A DNA stretch of 64,000 nucleotides from Microbacterium esteraromaticum (GTDB taxonomy: Bacteria; Actinomycetota; Actinomycetes; Actinomycetales; Microbacteriaceae). Below, in pieces: positions 1-13,057 of the stretch. The notes under the pieces are model-generated. The model had not been told where the DNA came from. It did not search any database and saw nothing but the letters and a program-made list of their open reading frames with translations. The translations under genes were made by a program, and so were the position numbers. The stretch spans positions 806,001 to 870,000 of the forward strand of contig NZ_JAFBBS010000001.1 in NCBI RefSeq assembly GCF_016907315.1. Direction: 5' to 3'. Positions within the stretch are counted from its first letter, which is position 1. Each line of letters opens with the position of its first letter.

Positions 1-328
1 TCACGTAGCGGCGCACTGCCGCGTCCGCCGCCGCGTCCATCGACCGCACGGCGGCCTCGTGATCGACGGCCCGTGTTCGCGCTGCATCGCCTCCGCCTGC
101 GCCGGCCGACCACACGACCGCGTCGTGGCCGGAGAGCATCTCGGCGATCGCGGCACGATCCTGATGCTCGACATCGAACACGACGGGCTGTGCGCCCGTC
201 GCCCGCACGTCGTCGGCCTGGTCGGGGTTGCGGATCACGGCGGTCACCTCGTCACCGCGAGCAGAGAGAAGAGGGGCGAGCAGCAGGGCGATCTTGCCGT
301 GGCCGCCGAAGATCACGATTCTGGACAT
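1..328 (-). CDS. NAD(P)-binding oxidoreductase (SDR / NmrA-like), 3' part missing
   Basis: Only the N-terminal 109 or so residues are in the window; the gene runs off the left edge. The protein opens with MSRIVIFGGHGKIALLL, a beta strand followed by the glycine-rich NAD(P)-binding loop GGHGKIA, and has the RNPDQ segment after strand beta2 and the VVWSAGAGG segment after beta4. This is the usual build of atypical short-chain dehydrogenases that bind NAD(P)H. The start is supported by GGAGG just upstream and by a -10-like TAGCGT ending 6 nt before the ATG. It lies downstream of hutG with a 65-bp gap, so it could be co-transcribed with the hut operon, but no substrate can be inferred. Confidence 0.85.
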   Translation of the reverse strand, partial: MSRIVIFGGHGKIALLLAPLLSARGDEVTAVIRNPDQADDVRATGAQPVVFDVEHQDRAAIAEMLSGHDAVVWSAGAGGGDAARTRAVDHEAAVRSMDAAADAAVRRYV

Positions 329-393
329 GCCTCCACGCTACGCGCCCTTCGCGAGCGCGGGGCCGTCCGGCGATCCGGCGTGCAGAGCGGGTG

Positions 394-1293
394 TCAGCGC
401 GAGGCGAGACCGGCGAGCAGTTCGAGCACGCAGAGCGCCGCCAGGCGCACGGTGCGCGCGTCGTCGGCGTCCGCTGTGGCATCCACCTCGGCGATATCGG
501 CGCTGACCACCTTCTCGTCGGCCGCGATCGTGCGCACCAGCGCGCGCAGCTCCCACGCGGCAAGGCCACCGGGCACGCTCGCCGGGCACCCCGGTGCGAT
601 CGATCGGTCGACGACGTCGACATCGATGTCGAGGTGGATGCGCGAGCCGGCGCCAGCGACGGCAAGCGCCTCGGCGACCACGGCTGCGATGCCCTTCTCG
701 CGCACCTCGTCGAGGGTGATGACCCTGATGCCCCATTCCGCTGCGCGCTGCGCGTAGGCTGCCGAGTTCGCGAAGTCCGCGATGCCGATCTGCACGATGC
801 GGGACGGATCGATCCGCTCACCGTCCGGGGCGTCCTGCACGAGTCGCCGCACGGGCGTGCCGTTCGAGACGCCGTCGCGCAGATCGAAGTGCGCGTCGAG
901 CGTGATGAGCCCGTCGGCGCCGGCGCCGCGCGCGGCCGGGTAGGTGAGCGAGTTGTCGCCGCCGAGCGCGATCACGAGTCGCGTCTGCTCGGCGAGTTCA
1001 CGCACCGCCGCGACGGCGCGCTCCACGCCCTCGTCGCCGTCGGGCTCGTGCACGTCGCCGGCGTCGACGATGCGCAGCACCTGGTTGAGATCGACGGCAG
1101 GAGGGCCCATGAGCGTGGCGCTGTAACGCGGCAGTGCATCGCGGATCGCCCCCGGCGTCGCGTGCGCACCGGTCGGCGACAGCGACGTGCGCCACGTCGG
1201 GATGCCGAGGATCGCGGCGTCTGCGTTCTCGCCCGCCACGTGCGCAGGCCAGGACCCGGCGCGCGGCCAGAACTCGTCGTGGGAGAGTGCCAT
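394..1293 (-). CDS. hutG: Formimidoylglutamase (arginase family), last gene of hut operon
   Basis: A 299-residue ureohydrolase. It is expected to hydrolyse N-formimidoyl-L-glutamate to glutamate and formamide, the last step of histidine degradation. The binuclear manganese motifs are visible: GGDNS at 111-115, DAHFD at 133-137 and LDIDVDVVD at 221-229. In arginases the first motif is GGDHS; here the histidine is Asn114. As I recall, an asparagine at this ligand position has been described for a formiminoglutamase, so it fits this assignment over arginase or agmatinase. It starts 27 bp after the hutI stop, in the same operon. The family assignment is firm; the exact substrate rests on gene context. 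Confidence 0.9.
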   Translation of the reverse strand: MALSHDEFWPRAGSWPAHVAGENADAAILGIPTWRTSLSPTGAHATPGAIRDALPRYSATLMGPPAVDLNQVLRIVDAGDVHEPDGDEGVERAVAAVRELAEQTRLVIALGGDNSLTYPAARGAGADGLITLDAHFDLRDGVSNGTPVRRLVQDAPDGERIDPSRIVQIGIADFANSAAYAQRAAEWGIRVITLDEVREKGIAAVVAEALAVAGAGSRIHLDIDVDVVDRSIAPGCPASVPGGLAAWELRALVRTIAADEKVVSADIAEVDATADADDARTVRLAALCVLELLAGLASR

Positions 1294-1320
1294 GTCGTCC
1301 TCCTGAATCGTCGCGCCGCG

Positions 1321-2487
1321 TCAGCGGGTTGCGACGCCGTCCTTCCAGACCGTCTTCACCAGCGGCACACCGGGCCGGTAGGCCAGGTGCACTCTGGTCG
1401 GAGCGTCGAGCAGCACGAGGTCTGCCCGCGCGCCCGGTGCGATCACTCCGATGTCCGAGCGCTGCAGTGCAGCCGCTCCCCCGGCCGTCGCGGCCCAGAC
1501 CGCCTCGGCGGGCGTCATGCCCATGTCGCGCACCGCGACGGCGATGCAGAACGGCATCGACGAAGTGAAGCTCGACCCGGGGTTCGTGTCGCAGGCGATC
1601 GCGACCGTGACGCCCGCGTCGATCAGACGCCGAGCGTCGGGGTACGGCTGGCGGGTCGAGAACTCCACGCCGGGCAGCAGGGTGAGCACGGTGTCGGATG
1701 CGGCGAGGGCGGTCACGTCGTCGTCGGTCAGGTAGGTGCCGTGGTCGACCGATGCGGCGCCGAGCTCGATCGCGAGCTGCACGCCCTCTCCTGGTCCGAG
1801 CTGGCTGGCGTGCACCCGCGGCTTCAGTCCTCGAGCGATGCCGGCCTCGAGCACACGGCGCGACTGCGTCACGCTGAATGCACCCGTCTCGCAGAACACG
1901 TCGATCCACTTGGCGTGCGGTGCGCAGGCATCCAGCATCTCGCCGATCACGAGGTCGACGTACGCGTCGCCGCGGTCGGCGTACTCGGCGGGCACGACAT
2001 GCGCACCGAGATACGTGACCTCCTCGGTCACCTCTGCGGCGAGACGTACCAGGCGCGCCTCGGTCTCGACATCGAGTCCGTACCCGCTCTTGATCTCGAC
2101 GGTCGTCGTGCCCTGAGCGAGCATCTCGTCGAGGAACCCGCGCACCCGGGTGCGCAGCTCGGCGTCGGTCGCCCCGCGGGTCGCGGCCACGGTGGAGCGG
2201 ATGCCCCCGGCGGCATACTTCTGCCCCGCCATGCGCGCCTCGAACTCGGCCGCTCGATCGCCCCCGAAGACGATGTGGCTGTGGCTGTCGACGAAGCCGG
2301 GTATGACGGCACGTCCGCCGGCATCCACCGTCTCGTCGGCGGTCGGTGCGTCGACCGCCGCGCCGACCCACGAGATCAGGCCGTCCTCGATGAGGACGGC
2401 TGCATCGGCCAGCGTGCCGAACCGGTCCATCGGGGAGCCGACGTTGGTCGTCAGCTCCCCGATGTTCGTGATGAGCGTGCTGCTCAC
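1321..2487 (-). CDS. hutI: Imidazolonepropionase
   Basis: A 388-residue amidohydrolase-superfamily enzyme converting 4-imidazolone-5-propanoate to N-formimidoyl-glutamate. Seen in the sequence: the metal-binding HxH ([12 protein letters not shown], His69 and His71), EIKSGYGLD near residue 131, VHASQ near 226, the DHGTYL histidine near 249, and the catalytic aspartate region ACDTNPGSS near 300. Length is normal for HutI. Its ATG overlaps the hutU stop by 4 nt (ATGA), indicating translational coupling. Confidence 0.97.
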   Translation of the reverse strand: MSSTLITNIGELTTNVGSPMDRFGTLADAAVLIEDGLISWVGAAVDAPTADETVDAGGRAVIPGFVDSHSHIVFGGDRAAEFEARMAGQKYAAGGIRSTVAATRGATDAELRTRVRGFLDEMLAQGTTTVEIKSGYGLDVETEARLVRLAAEVTEEVTYLGAHVVPAEYADRGDAYVDLVIGEMLDACAPHAKWIDVFCETGAFSVTQSRRVLEAGIARGLKPRVHASQLGPGEGVQLAIELGAASVDHGTYLTDDDVTALAASDTVLTLLPGVEFSTRQPYPDARRLIDAGVTVAIACDTNPGSSFTSSMPFCIAVAVRDMGMTPAEAVWAATAGGAAALQRSDIGVIAPGARADLVLLDAPTRVHLAYRPGVPLVKTVWKDGVATR

Positions 2488-4163
2488 AGCATCGGCACCT
2501 TGAGTCCGCGCTCGCGAGCGATGTCGCGGGCGTGCTCGTAGCCGGCGTCGACGTGACGCATGACCCCGGTGCCCGGATCGTTCGTCAGCACGCGCTCGAG
2601 CTTCTCGGCCGCCAGCTCCGAGCCGTCAGCGACGGTGACCTGACCGGCGTGGATCGAACGGCCGATGCCGACGCCGCCGCCGTGGTGCAGCGAGACCCAG
2701 CTCGCACCAGACGACGTGTTCAGCAGGGCGTTCAGCAGCGGCCAGTCGGCGATCGCGTCCGAGCCGTCCTTCATGGCCTCCGTCTCGCGGTAGGGCGATG
2801 CGACCGAGCCGGAGTCGAGGTGGTCGCGGCCGATCACGATCGGCGCCGACAGTTCGCCGGAGGCCACCATCTCGTTGAACTTGAGGCCCGCGAGGTGGCG
2901 TTCCTTGTAGCCGAGCCAGCAGATGCGAGCGGGCAGGCCCTCGAAGTGCACCTTCTCGCCGGCCTTGTCGAGCCAGCGGTGCAGCGCCTTGTCTTCAGAG
3001 AAGAGCTCGGCGATCGCCCGGTCGGTCTTGTAGATGTCCTCCGGGTCACCCGAGAGAGCAGCCCAGCGGAAGGGTCCACGTCCCTCTTCGAACTGCGGGC
3101 GGATGTACGCCGGCACGAAGCCGGGGAACTCGAAGGCGCGGTCGAACCCGCCCAGCACGGCCTCGGCGCGGATCGAGTTGCCGTAGTCGAACACGGCGGC
3201 GCCCGCGTCCTGGAAGGCGACCATGGCGGCGACGTGCGCTGCCATGGACTCGCGGGAGCGACGGGTGAACTTCTCGGGGTCGCGTTCGGCCTCGGCCTTC
3301 CAGTCCGCGACCGAGATGCCGATGGGCAGGTAGGCGAGCGGGTCGTGCGCGCTCGTCTGATCGGTCACGACGTCGATGGTCAGCTCACCGGCGTCCTGAC
3401 GACGCTTGAGCTCGGGGAACACCTCGGCCGCATTGCCGACGACGCCGACCGACAGGGCTTCGCCCGCCTCCTTCGCGGCGATGACGCGGGCGACGGCGGC
3501 GTCGAGGTCGGTGGTGTACTCGTCGAGGTAGCCGTGCTCGACGCGGCGCGACAGACGTGACTCGTCGACGTCGACGATCAGCACGACACCGTCATTGAGC
3601 GTGACGGCCAGCGGCTGTGCGCCGCCCATGCCCCCGGCGCCGCCGGTGAGGGTGAGGGTGCCCTTGAGCGAGTCCTTGCCCAGCGAACGGGCGACGGCGG
3701 CGAAGGTCTCGTAGGTGCCCTGCAGGATGCCCTGGGTGCCGATGTAGATCCAGGAGCCGGCTGTCATCTGGCCGTACATCATCAGGCCCTCGGCCTCGAG
3801 CTTGCGGAATTCGGGCCAGTTCGCCCAGTCGCCGACGAGGTTCGAGTTCGCGATGAGCACGCGGGGTGCCCACTCGTGGGTGCGGAACACGCCGACCGGC
3901 TTCCCGGACTGCACGAGCAGCGTCTCGTCGGGCTCGAGCTCGTCGAGGGTCCGGACGATCGCGTCGTACGCCTCCCAGCTTCGCGCGGCGCGGCCGGTTC
4001 CGCCGTAGACGACGAGGTCCTCGGGGTGCTCGGCCACCTCGGCATCGAGGTTGTTCATCAGCATCCGCTTGGCGGCCTCGGCGCCCCAGCTCTTGGCGGT
4101 GCGCTGGTTGCCGCGCGCAGCGCGGATGCTGCGGGTGGGGTCATGGAGAGTGGGTTCAGACAT
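2484..4163 (-). CDS. hutU: Urocanate hydratase
   Basis: A 559-residue urocanase that hydrates urocanate to imidazolonepropionate using tightly bound NAD+ as an electrophile. The glycine-rich NAD-binding segment [15 protein letters not shown] and the conserved active-site cysteine segment [14 protein letters not shown] are present, as are the family strings [15 protein letters not shown] and [11 protein letters not shown]. Length matches the family (about 550-560). The start overlaps the end of hutH by 8 nt and the stop overlaps hutI by 4 nt, so the three are read as one coupled operon. Confidence 0.98.
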   Translation of the reverse strand: MSEPTLHDPTRSIRAARGNQRTAKSWGAEAAKRMLMNNLDAEVAEHPEDLVVYGGTGRAARSWEAYDAIVRTLDELEPDETLLVQSGKPVGVFRTHEWAPRVLIANSNLVGDWANWPEFRKLEAEGLMMYGQMTAGSWIYIGTQGILQGTYETFAAVARSLGKDSLKGTLTLTGGAGGMGGAQPLAVTLNDGVVLIVDVDESRLSRRVEHGYLDEYTTDLDAAVARVIAAKEAGEALSVGVVGNAAEVFPELKRRQDAGELTIDVVTDQTSAHDPLAYLPIGISVADWKAEAERDPEKFTRRSRESMAAHVAAMVAFQDAGAAVFDYGNSIRAEAVLGGFDRAFEFPGFVPAYIRPQFEEGRGPFRWAALSGDPEDIYKTDRAIAELFSEDKALHRWLDKAGEKVHFEGLPARICWLGYKERHLAGLKFNEMVASGELSAPIVIGRDHLDSGSVASPYRETEAMKDGSDAIADWPLLNALLNTSSGASWVSLHHGGGVGIGRSIHAGQVTVADGSELAAEKLERVLTNDPGTGVMRHVDAGYEHARDIARERGLKVPML

Positions 4164-5697
4164 TCGCGTGCTCCTTCGCAGTGCGGAGGACGGCGCCCGA
4201 GCGTACGAGCTCGGTCACAGCCTCCATGTCGGGTGAGAGGAAGTGGTCGGGTCCGGGCCCGGCGGCCACCGTGCGGACGAGGTCGCGCACCGCGCCGGTG
4301 GCGGGGCCGGCCTCGAGCGGGGCGCGCAGATCGAGCGCGCGGGCTCCTGTGAGGATCTCGATCGCGAGCACCCGGGTGAGGCCGTCGATCGCACGTCGCA
4401 GCTTGCGGGCGCCGGACCAGCCCATCGACACGTGGTCTTCCTGCATGGCCGACGACGGGATGGAGTCGACGGACGACGGCACGGCGAGACGCTTCAGCTC
4501 GGAGACGATGCCGGCTGCGGCGTACTGCGCGATCATCAGGCCCGAGTCGACGCCCACCTCGTGCGCGAGGAAGGGCGGCAGTCCGTGGCTGCGGGCGGGG
4601 TCGAGGGCGCGGTCGGTGCGCCGCTCGGAGACGGATGCCAGGTCGGCCACCGAGATTGCGAGGAAGTCCAGCACCGCGGCGACGGGCGCGCCATGGAAGT
4701 TGCCGTTGGATTCGATGCGGCCGTCGCTGGTCACGACGGGGTTGTCGACCACCGACGCCAGCTCGCGCTCGGCGATCGTGGCTGCGTGGGCCATGGTGTC
4801 GCGCACGGCGCCGTGCACCTGCGGCGAGCAGCGCAGGGAGTAGGCGTCCTGCACCCGTCCGTCCTCCGGGCCCTTGTGGCTCTGCACCATCGGCGAGTCG
4901 CCGAGGAAGGCACGAAGGTTCGCGGCCGATGTGGCCTGGCCGACCTGCGGTCGAAGCGCCATCAGGTCGGCGGCGAACACAGCATCGGTGCCCAGCTGCG
5001 ACTCGATCGACATCGCGGCCGAGAGGTCGGCGGTCGTGACGAGCGTCTCGAGGTCGTGCAGGGCGAGCAGCAGCATCCCGAGCATCCCGTCGGTGCCGTT
5101 GATGAGGGCGAGTCCCTCCTTCTCGAGCAGCACGAGCGGCTCGATGCCGGCGGCTGAGAGCGCGTCGGCGGCGGCGACCAGCTCGCCGTCGGCGTTGCGG
5201 ACCTCGCCTTCGCCCATCGACGCGAGCGCGACGTGGGCCAGCGGGGCGAGGTCGCCCGAGCAGCCGAGCGAGCCGTACTCGCGCACGATGGGCGTGACTC
5301 CGGCGTTCAGCATCGCGGCGTACGTGTCGACGACGACGGGACGGACCCCGGTGTGGCCGGATGCGAGCGTCTGCAGGCGCAGCAGCTGCAGCGCACGAAC
5401 GACCTCGGTCTCGACCTCGGCTCCCGTGCCGGCGGCGTGAGATCGGATCAGGCTGAGCTGCAGCTGACGGCGGCGCTCAGGGGCGATGAAGGTCGTAGCG
5501 AGGGCGCCGAATCCGGTCGAGACCCCGTAGTGCGGGTTCGGGTCAGCCGCCATGCCGTCGATGACGGTTCGCGCAGCGGCGACACGCTCGCGGGCGGAAT
5601 CGGCGATCTCGACGGGGGCGAAGTGGCGGGCGACGGCGACGACGTCGGCCGGCGACAGTGGGGCCGCGCCGATGATCACGGGGGAAGTTTCAGGCAT
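4156..5697 (-). CDS. hutH: Histidine ammonia-lyase
   Basis: A 513-residue enzyme eliminating ammonia from L-histidine to give urocanate, the first step of the pathway. The electrophilic MIO cofactor forms from an internal tripeptide, seen in [17 protein letters not shown]: Cys146-Ser147-Gly148 rather than the textbook Ala-Ser-Gly. The catalytic tyrosine loop HYGVSTGFG (Tyr57) is intact. A much longer open frame continues upstream through the divergent regulator, but the family start is the ATG at 5697 ([10 protein letters not shown]). A weak -10-like TGGAAT lies at 5704-5709. It is the first gene of hutHUIG, divergent from the IclR-type regulator with 51 bp between. Confidence 0.97.
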   Translation of the reverse strand: MPETSPVIIGAAPLSPADVVAVARHFAPVEIADSARERVAAARTVIDGMAADPNPHYGVSTGFGALATTFIAPERRRQLQLSLIRSHAAGTGAEVETEVVRALQLLRLQTLASGHTGVRPVVVDTYAAMLNAGVTPIVREYGSLGCSGDLAPLAHVALASMGEGEVRNADGELVAAADALSAAGIEPLVLLEKEGLALINGTDGMLGMLLLALHDLETLVTTADLSAAMSIESQLGTDAVFAADLMALRPQVGQATSAANLRAFLGDSPMVQSHKGPEDGRVQDAYSLRCSPQVHGAVRDTMAHAATIAERELASVVDNPVVTSDGRIESNGNFHGAPVAAVLDFLAISVADLASVSERRTDRALDPARSHGLPPFLAHEVGVDSGLMIAQYAAAGIVSELKRLAVPSSVDSIPSSAMQEDHVSMGWSGARKLRRAIDGLTRVLAIEILTGARALDLRAPLEAGPATGAVRDLVRTVAAGPGPDHFLSPDMEAVTELVRSGAVLRTAKEHANV

Positions 5698-5741
5698 GAC
5701 TCGATTCCACACCCTGCGCTGTCGCTGCGGGGGCCGGAGTG

Positions 5742-5756
5742 ACAGACTGTGTCTGT
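5742..5756. promoter_or_regulatory. Perfect inverted repeat, candidate hut operator
   Basis: ACAGAC-TGT-GTCTGT is a perfect 6-3-6 inverted repeat in the hutH/iclR intergenic region, overlapping the GTG start of the regulator. IclR-family proteins bind short palindromes near their own promoters, so this is a reasonable operator candidate; the function is inferred from position only. Confidence 0.45.
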
Positions 5757-6537
5757 GATCCCAGACGAGTCGGATGCCCGGTCGAACCGTCCCCAGGTGC
5801 CCGCAGCCGACCAGACGCTGCGGATCCTCCGACATCTGGCGCGACGACCGGCGCCGATCGCCGCGACGGCGCTCGCACGTGACCTCGGCATCCCCCGGTC
5901 GACCGTCTACCACCTGCTGGCCACTCTCGAGGAGCACGGGTTCGTCGTGCACCTGCCGCAGGAACGGCGCTGGGGCCTGGGAACCAGCGCATTCGAACTC
6001 GCCGGCGGCTATGCCCGCCAGGAGCCGCTGGCCCGCCTCGGGCGACCGCTGCTCGCCGCCCTCGCTGACCGCATCGGAGAGAGTGCGCACCTGGCGGTGA
6101 TGAGCGGCCGAGACGTGCTGTACATCGTCGAGGAACGAGCCGTGCGCCGCCCGGCGCTGGTGACGGATGTCGGCGTGCGACTTCCCGCGCACCTCACCGC
6201 CACGGGACGCGCCATGCTGGCATCGCTCCCCCGGGCGCAGGTACGCGCGCTCTATCCGGATGCGGCATCGTTCACCGATCGCACGGGGAGGGGGCCTGCT
6301 CGCCCCGCCGAGCTGAGAGATCTGCTGCGCGAGGTGCGGCAGGCGGGGATCGCGAGCGAGGACGGTGAGGTCACGCCCGGCTTCCGTTCGGTGGCTGCTG
6401 CGGTGCACGACCATGCCGGCTGGCCGGTCGCCGCCGTGGCCGTGACGTGGGAGGGCGAGCGAGGGAGCGATCCTGCGCAGGAGGTGCGGGGCGCCGCCCG
6501 GATGCTGCAGAGCCGCCTCGGCTACGACAGGCGCTGA
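5749..6537 (+). CDS. IclR-family transcriptional regulator, probable hut regulator
   Basis: A 262-residue IclR-type protein. Residues 20-75 form the winged helix-turn-helix (LRHLARRPAPIAATALARDL then PRSTVYHLLATLEEHGFV). The rest is the IclR effector domain, with GESAHLAVMSGRDVLYI, VRLPAHLTATGRAMLA and the C-terminal AAVHDHAGWPVAAVAVT. The GTG at 5749 has GGAG 9 nt upstream. A second in-frame GTG at 5755 follows CAGACT by 6 nt and could be a leaderless start. Divergent orientation from hutH suggests control of histidine use, probably with urocanate or histidine as effector (inference). Confidence 0.92.
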   Translation: MSVIPDESDARSNRPQVPAADQTLRILRHLARRPAPIAATALARDLGIPRSTVYHLLATLEEHGFVVHLPQERRWGLGTSAFELAGGYARQEPLARLGRPLLAALADRIGESAHLAVMSGRDVLYIVEERAVRRPALVTDVGVRLPAHLTATGRAMLASLPRAQVRALYPDAASFTDRTGRGPARPAELRDLLREVRQAGIASEDGEVTPGFRSVAAAVHDHAGWPVAAVAVTWEGERGSDPAQEVRGAARMLQSRLGYDRR

Positions 6538-6551
6538 CCGGTCATACGCAG

Positions 6552-6596
6552 AAGGCGTCGTCCGGTTTCCGCTGTGCGGGGTCCGGACGACGCCTT
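6552..6596. terminator. Bidirectional hairpin terminator
   Basis: Arms AAGGCGTCGTCCGG and CCGGACGACGCCTT (14 bp) lie between the end of the IclR-type regulator (plus) and the end of the 44-residue gene (minus), so the hairpin can end both transcripts. Confidence 0.8.
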
Positions 6597-6609
6597 GTGG
6601 GCTGCGGGA

Positions 6610-6744
6610 TCAGCCCGCTGCACCCTTTCGAGGCTTGAGGAAGGCTTCTGGTTCGCGCTTCGCGCGCTTCTCAGCTCTCTTCTCCTTGAGTGAGAGCTGG
6701 GGTGCCTTCTTCCCTGCTCGTGATTGCGGCGTCTTTCCAGACAT
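6610..6744 (-). CDS. Small highly basic protein (44 aa), unknown function
   Basis: A 44-residue reading frame, MSGKTPQSRAGKKAPQ to KPRKGAAG, with a good ribosome-binding site (GAGGGGAAG) upstream of the ATG at 6744. Composition is extreme: about one third Lys/Arg, with a lysine/glutamate-rich helical middle (LSLKEKRAEKRAKRE). I recall very similar short basic proteins in other Microbacteriaceae, but no function is known to me. It sits between the rRNA operon terminator and a hairpin shared with the IclR gene, so it is probably its own small transcription unit. Nucleic-acid or ribosome binding is a guess from charge. Confidence 0.7.
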   Translation of the reverse strand: MSGKTPQSRAGKKAPQLSLKEKRAEKRAKREPEAFLKPRKGAAG

Positions 6745-6836
6745 AGGACTCGCTTCCCCTCTTCGGCTGGCGGGTTCGGTTGACCTCTGACCATAGCCCG
6801 GACTGCAGGGAAGTCAAATCATGCGGCCTTAACGCA

Positions 6837-6866
6837 AAAGAGCCACCCAACAATGGGTGGCTCTTT
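6837..6866 (-). terminator. rRNA operon terminator
   Basis: A 13-bp perfect stem (AAAGAGCCACCCA and TGGGTGGCTCTTT) with a 4-nt loop, followed on the minus strand by a T-rich stretch, about 10 bp past the 3' end of 5S rRNA. Confidence 0.9.
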
Positions 6867-6875
6867 CACAGAAGA

Positions 6876-6995
6876 AGTCCGGCGGTGTCCTACTCTCCCA
6901 CAGGGTCCCCCCTGCAGTACCATCGGCGCTGTGAGGCTTAGCTTCCGGGTTCGGAATGTGACCGGGCGTTTCCCTCACGCTATGGCCGCCGTAAC
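6876..6995 (-). rRNA. rrf: 5S ribosomal RNA
   Basis: The minus strand reads GTTACGGCGGCCATAGCG at the 5' end and ends in ACACCGCCGGACTTC. These are the complementary termini of an actinobacterial 5S rRNA, with the conserved CCCGGTCACATTCCGAACC core between. The length is about 120 nt, and it lies roughly 100 bp downstream of 23S. Ends are set by eye to within a few bases. Confidence 0.95.
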
Positions 6996-7096
6996 ACTAT
7001 TGACGTTTCGGCAACGCACACGTTGAGTGTGGTTGTTTGGTTCCGACCGTACGTCGAGAACCACAAAGTGGACGCGTTCATCTCGCAGAAAGGAGT

Positions 7097-12080
<4,984 letters not shown>

Positions 12081-12236
12081 AGAAATGCATACACAACCGG
12101 GAAAACGGTCATGCAGCGAGTTTGAAACTGACCAAAAGAGACGAACATCATTGCTGACATTCATATAAATTGATCCAAAGGAATTCTCAACCAACCCCCA
12201 CAGGGATTGGACGAGGATAATTTGGCATTTGACAAG

Positions 12237-12264
12237 TGCACGCTGTTGAGTTCTCAAGGATCGG
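12237..12264 (-). promoter_or_regulatory. boxA-like antitermination signal in rrn leader
   Basis: The minus strand reads CCTTGAGAACTCAACAGCG about 160-185 bp upstream of 16S. The core TTGAGAACT is repeated in the 16S-23S spacer. Similar boxA elements recruit Nus factors in actinobacterial rRNA leaders. Confidence 0.7.
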
Positions 12265-12316
12265 ACGCACCCGCACACCCACCCCTCAGGGCAGAGAAGC
12301 GCAGGGCAACTTCACA

Positions 12317-12345
12317 ATCTTATATCTTCCCGACCAGGCAGTCAA
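12317..12345 (-). promoter_or_regulatory. rrn promoter, proximal
   Basis: On the minus strand a -35 TTGACT (12345-12340) and a -10 TAAGAT (12322-12317) are separated by exactly 17 bp. The start of transcription would be near 12310, giving a leader of about 230 nt before 16S. Confidence 0.75.
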
Positions 12346-12405
12346 ATCCGACACGCCGTAAGGACCAGGTGAAGACATCCGCCACCTCAACGAGGCAACC
12401 GCTCC

Positions 12406-12433
12406 AGCCTATCCCAACCAGCGAGCTTGTCAA
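12406..12433 (-). promoter_or_regulatory. rrn promoter, distal
   Basis: On the minus strand a consensus -35 TTGACA (12433-12428) and a -10 TAGGCT (12411-12406) are separated by 16 bp. It lies about 90 bp upstream of the proximal promoter; paired promoters are usual for rRNA operons. Confidence 0.65.
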
Positions 12434-12914
12434 ATCGACGAACCCGAACCGGGAACCACACTCCCCGGGCCTAACAGCCCCTCCAAACCAACAAGTGATC
12501 CAGAGTGAAGGTGGGTGGTTCGCTACTTGGAGGGGAGCCAGGCCCTTCAGGCCTTCCGCTCAACCGCTTGGGGCGAACAAGTAATAATTTACGCGCCACC
12601 CACCACCCCCGCAAATCACCACCACACCCCGGGCGTGTCGCACTACCGTGCTGACGCAGGAAATCGCTTCCGACCAGGCAGTACCCGCTCCGACCGTCCG
12701 GTGGACGGCCCGAGCTCGTGGTCGCTGGCCCTACTTGCTGCCCGTGGCGGGCCCGGTGGAAGCGTGGCCGGCCTGATCAGCGCGCGCCTGCTCGGGGCGC
12801 GTGATGAGGACCTGCGCCAGTGCGGCCGGACGGTGCTCGAAGTCGCGGTCGCACCGTGCCCGGATGCCGCGGTCGCACGGTGCTCGGAGTCTTGGTCGCG
12901 TTGTGCCCGGATGC
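12434..12914. other. Long non-coding region upstream of rrn promoters
   Basis: About 480 bp without a credible gene. A 13-bp string CCGACCAGGCAGT near 12670 repeats sequence from the proximal rrn promoter (12330-12342) and may be a decayed third promoter. Around 12830-12920 a unit of about 47 bp beginning CGGTGCTCG and ending GCCCGGATGC is present twice with changes. The open frame covering the interval shows no protein-like conservation and runs into the tRNA. Confidence 0.5.
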
Positions 12915-12915
12915 A

Positions 12916-12949
12916 GAGAACCCCCGCACCTCAGTGCGGGGGTTCTCTG
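12916..12949 (-). terminator. Hairpin terminator after tRNA-Ala
   Basis: AGAGAACCCCCGCAC and GTGCGGGGGTTCTCT form a long GC-rich stem about 10 bp beyond the 3' end of tRNA-Ala on the minus strand. Confidence 0.8.
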
Positions 12950-12957
12950 TCACAGTG

Positions 12958-13030
12958 TGGACCTAAGGGGATTCGAACCCCTGACCTCCTCGATGCGAAC
13001 GAGGCGCGCTACCAACTGCGCCATAGGCCC
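12958..13030 (-). tRNA. tRNA-Ala(CGC)
   Basis: A 73-nt cloverleaf on the minus strand. The acceptor arms are GGGCCTA and TAGGTCC with discriminator A. The anticodon stem CCTCG/CGAGG closes the loop TTCGCAT with anticodon CGC (reads GCG, Ala). The T arm contains GGTTCGAATCC. No CCA is encoded. Confidence 0.95.
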
Positions 13031-13057
13031 GTGAACAGAGTTCAGGTTATCACGCGT

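Noticed and set aside
73..2541. An 822-codon plus-strand frame opposite hutG and hutI
   Set aside because: Shadow frame caused by high third-position GC; Arg/Gly/His-rich with no domain, opposite well-supported genes.
5700..6414. Extended N-terminus of hutH to a 752-residue protein
   Set aside because: The extra sequence overlaps the divergent IclR-type gene and has no homology; the family start is at 5697.
12226..12264. Plus-strand promoter TTGACA at about 12228
   Set aside because: It lies inside the transcribed rRNA leader on the opposite strand and has no -10 at the right spacing.
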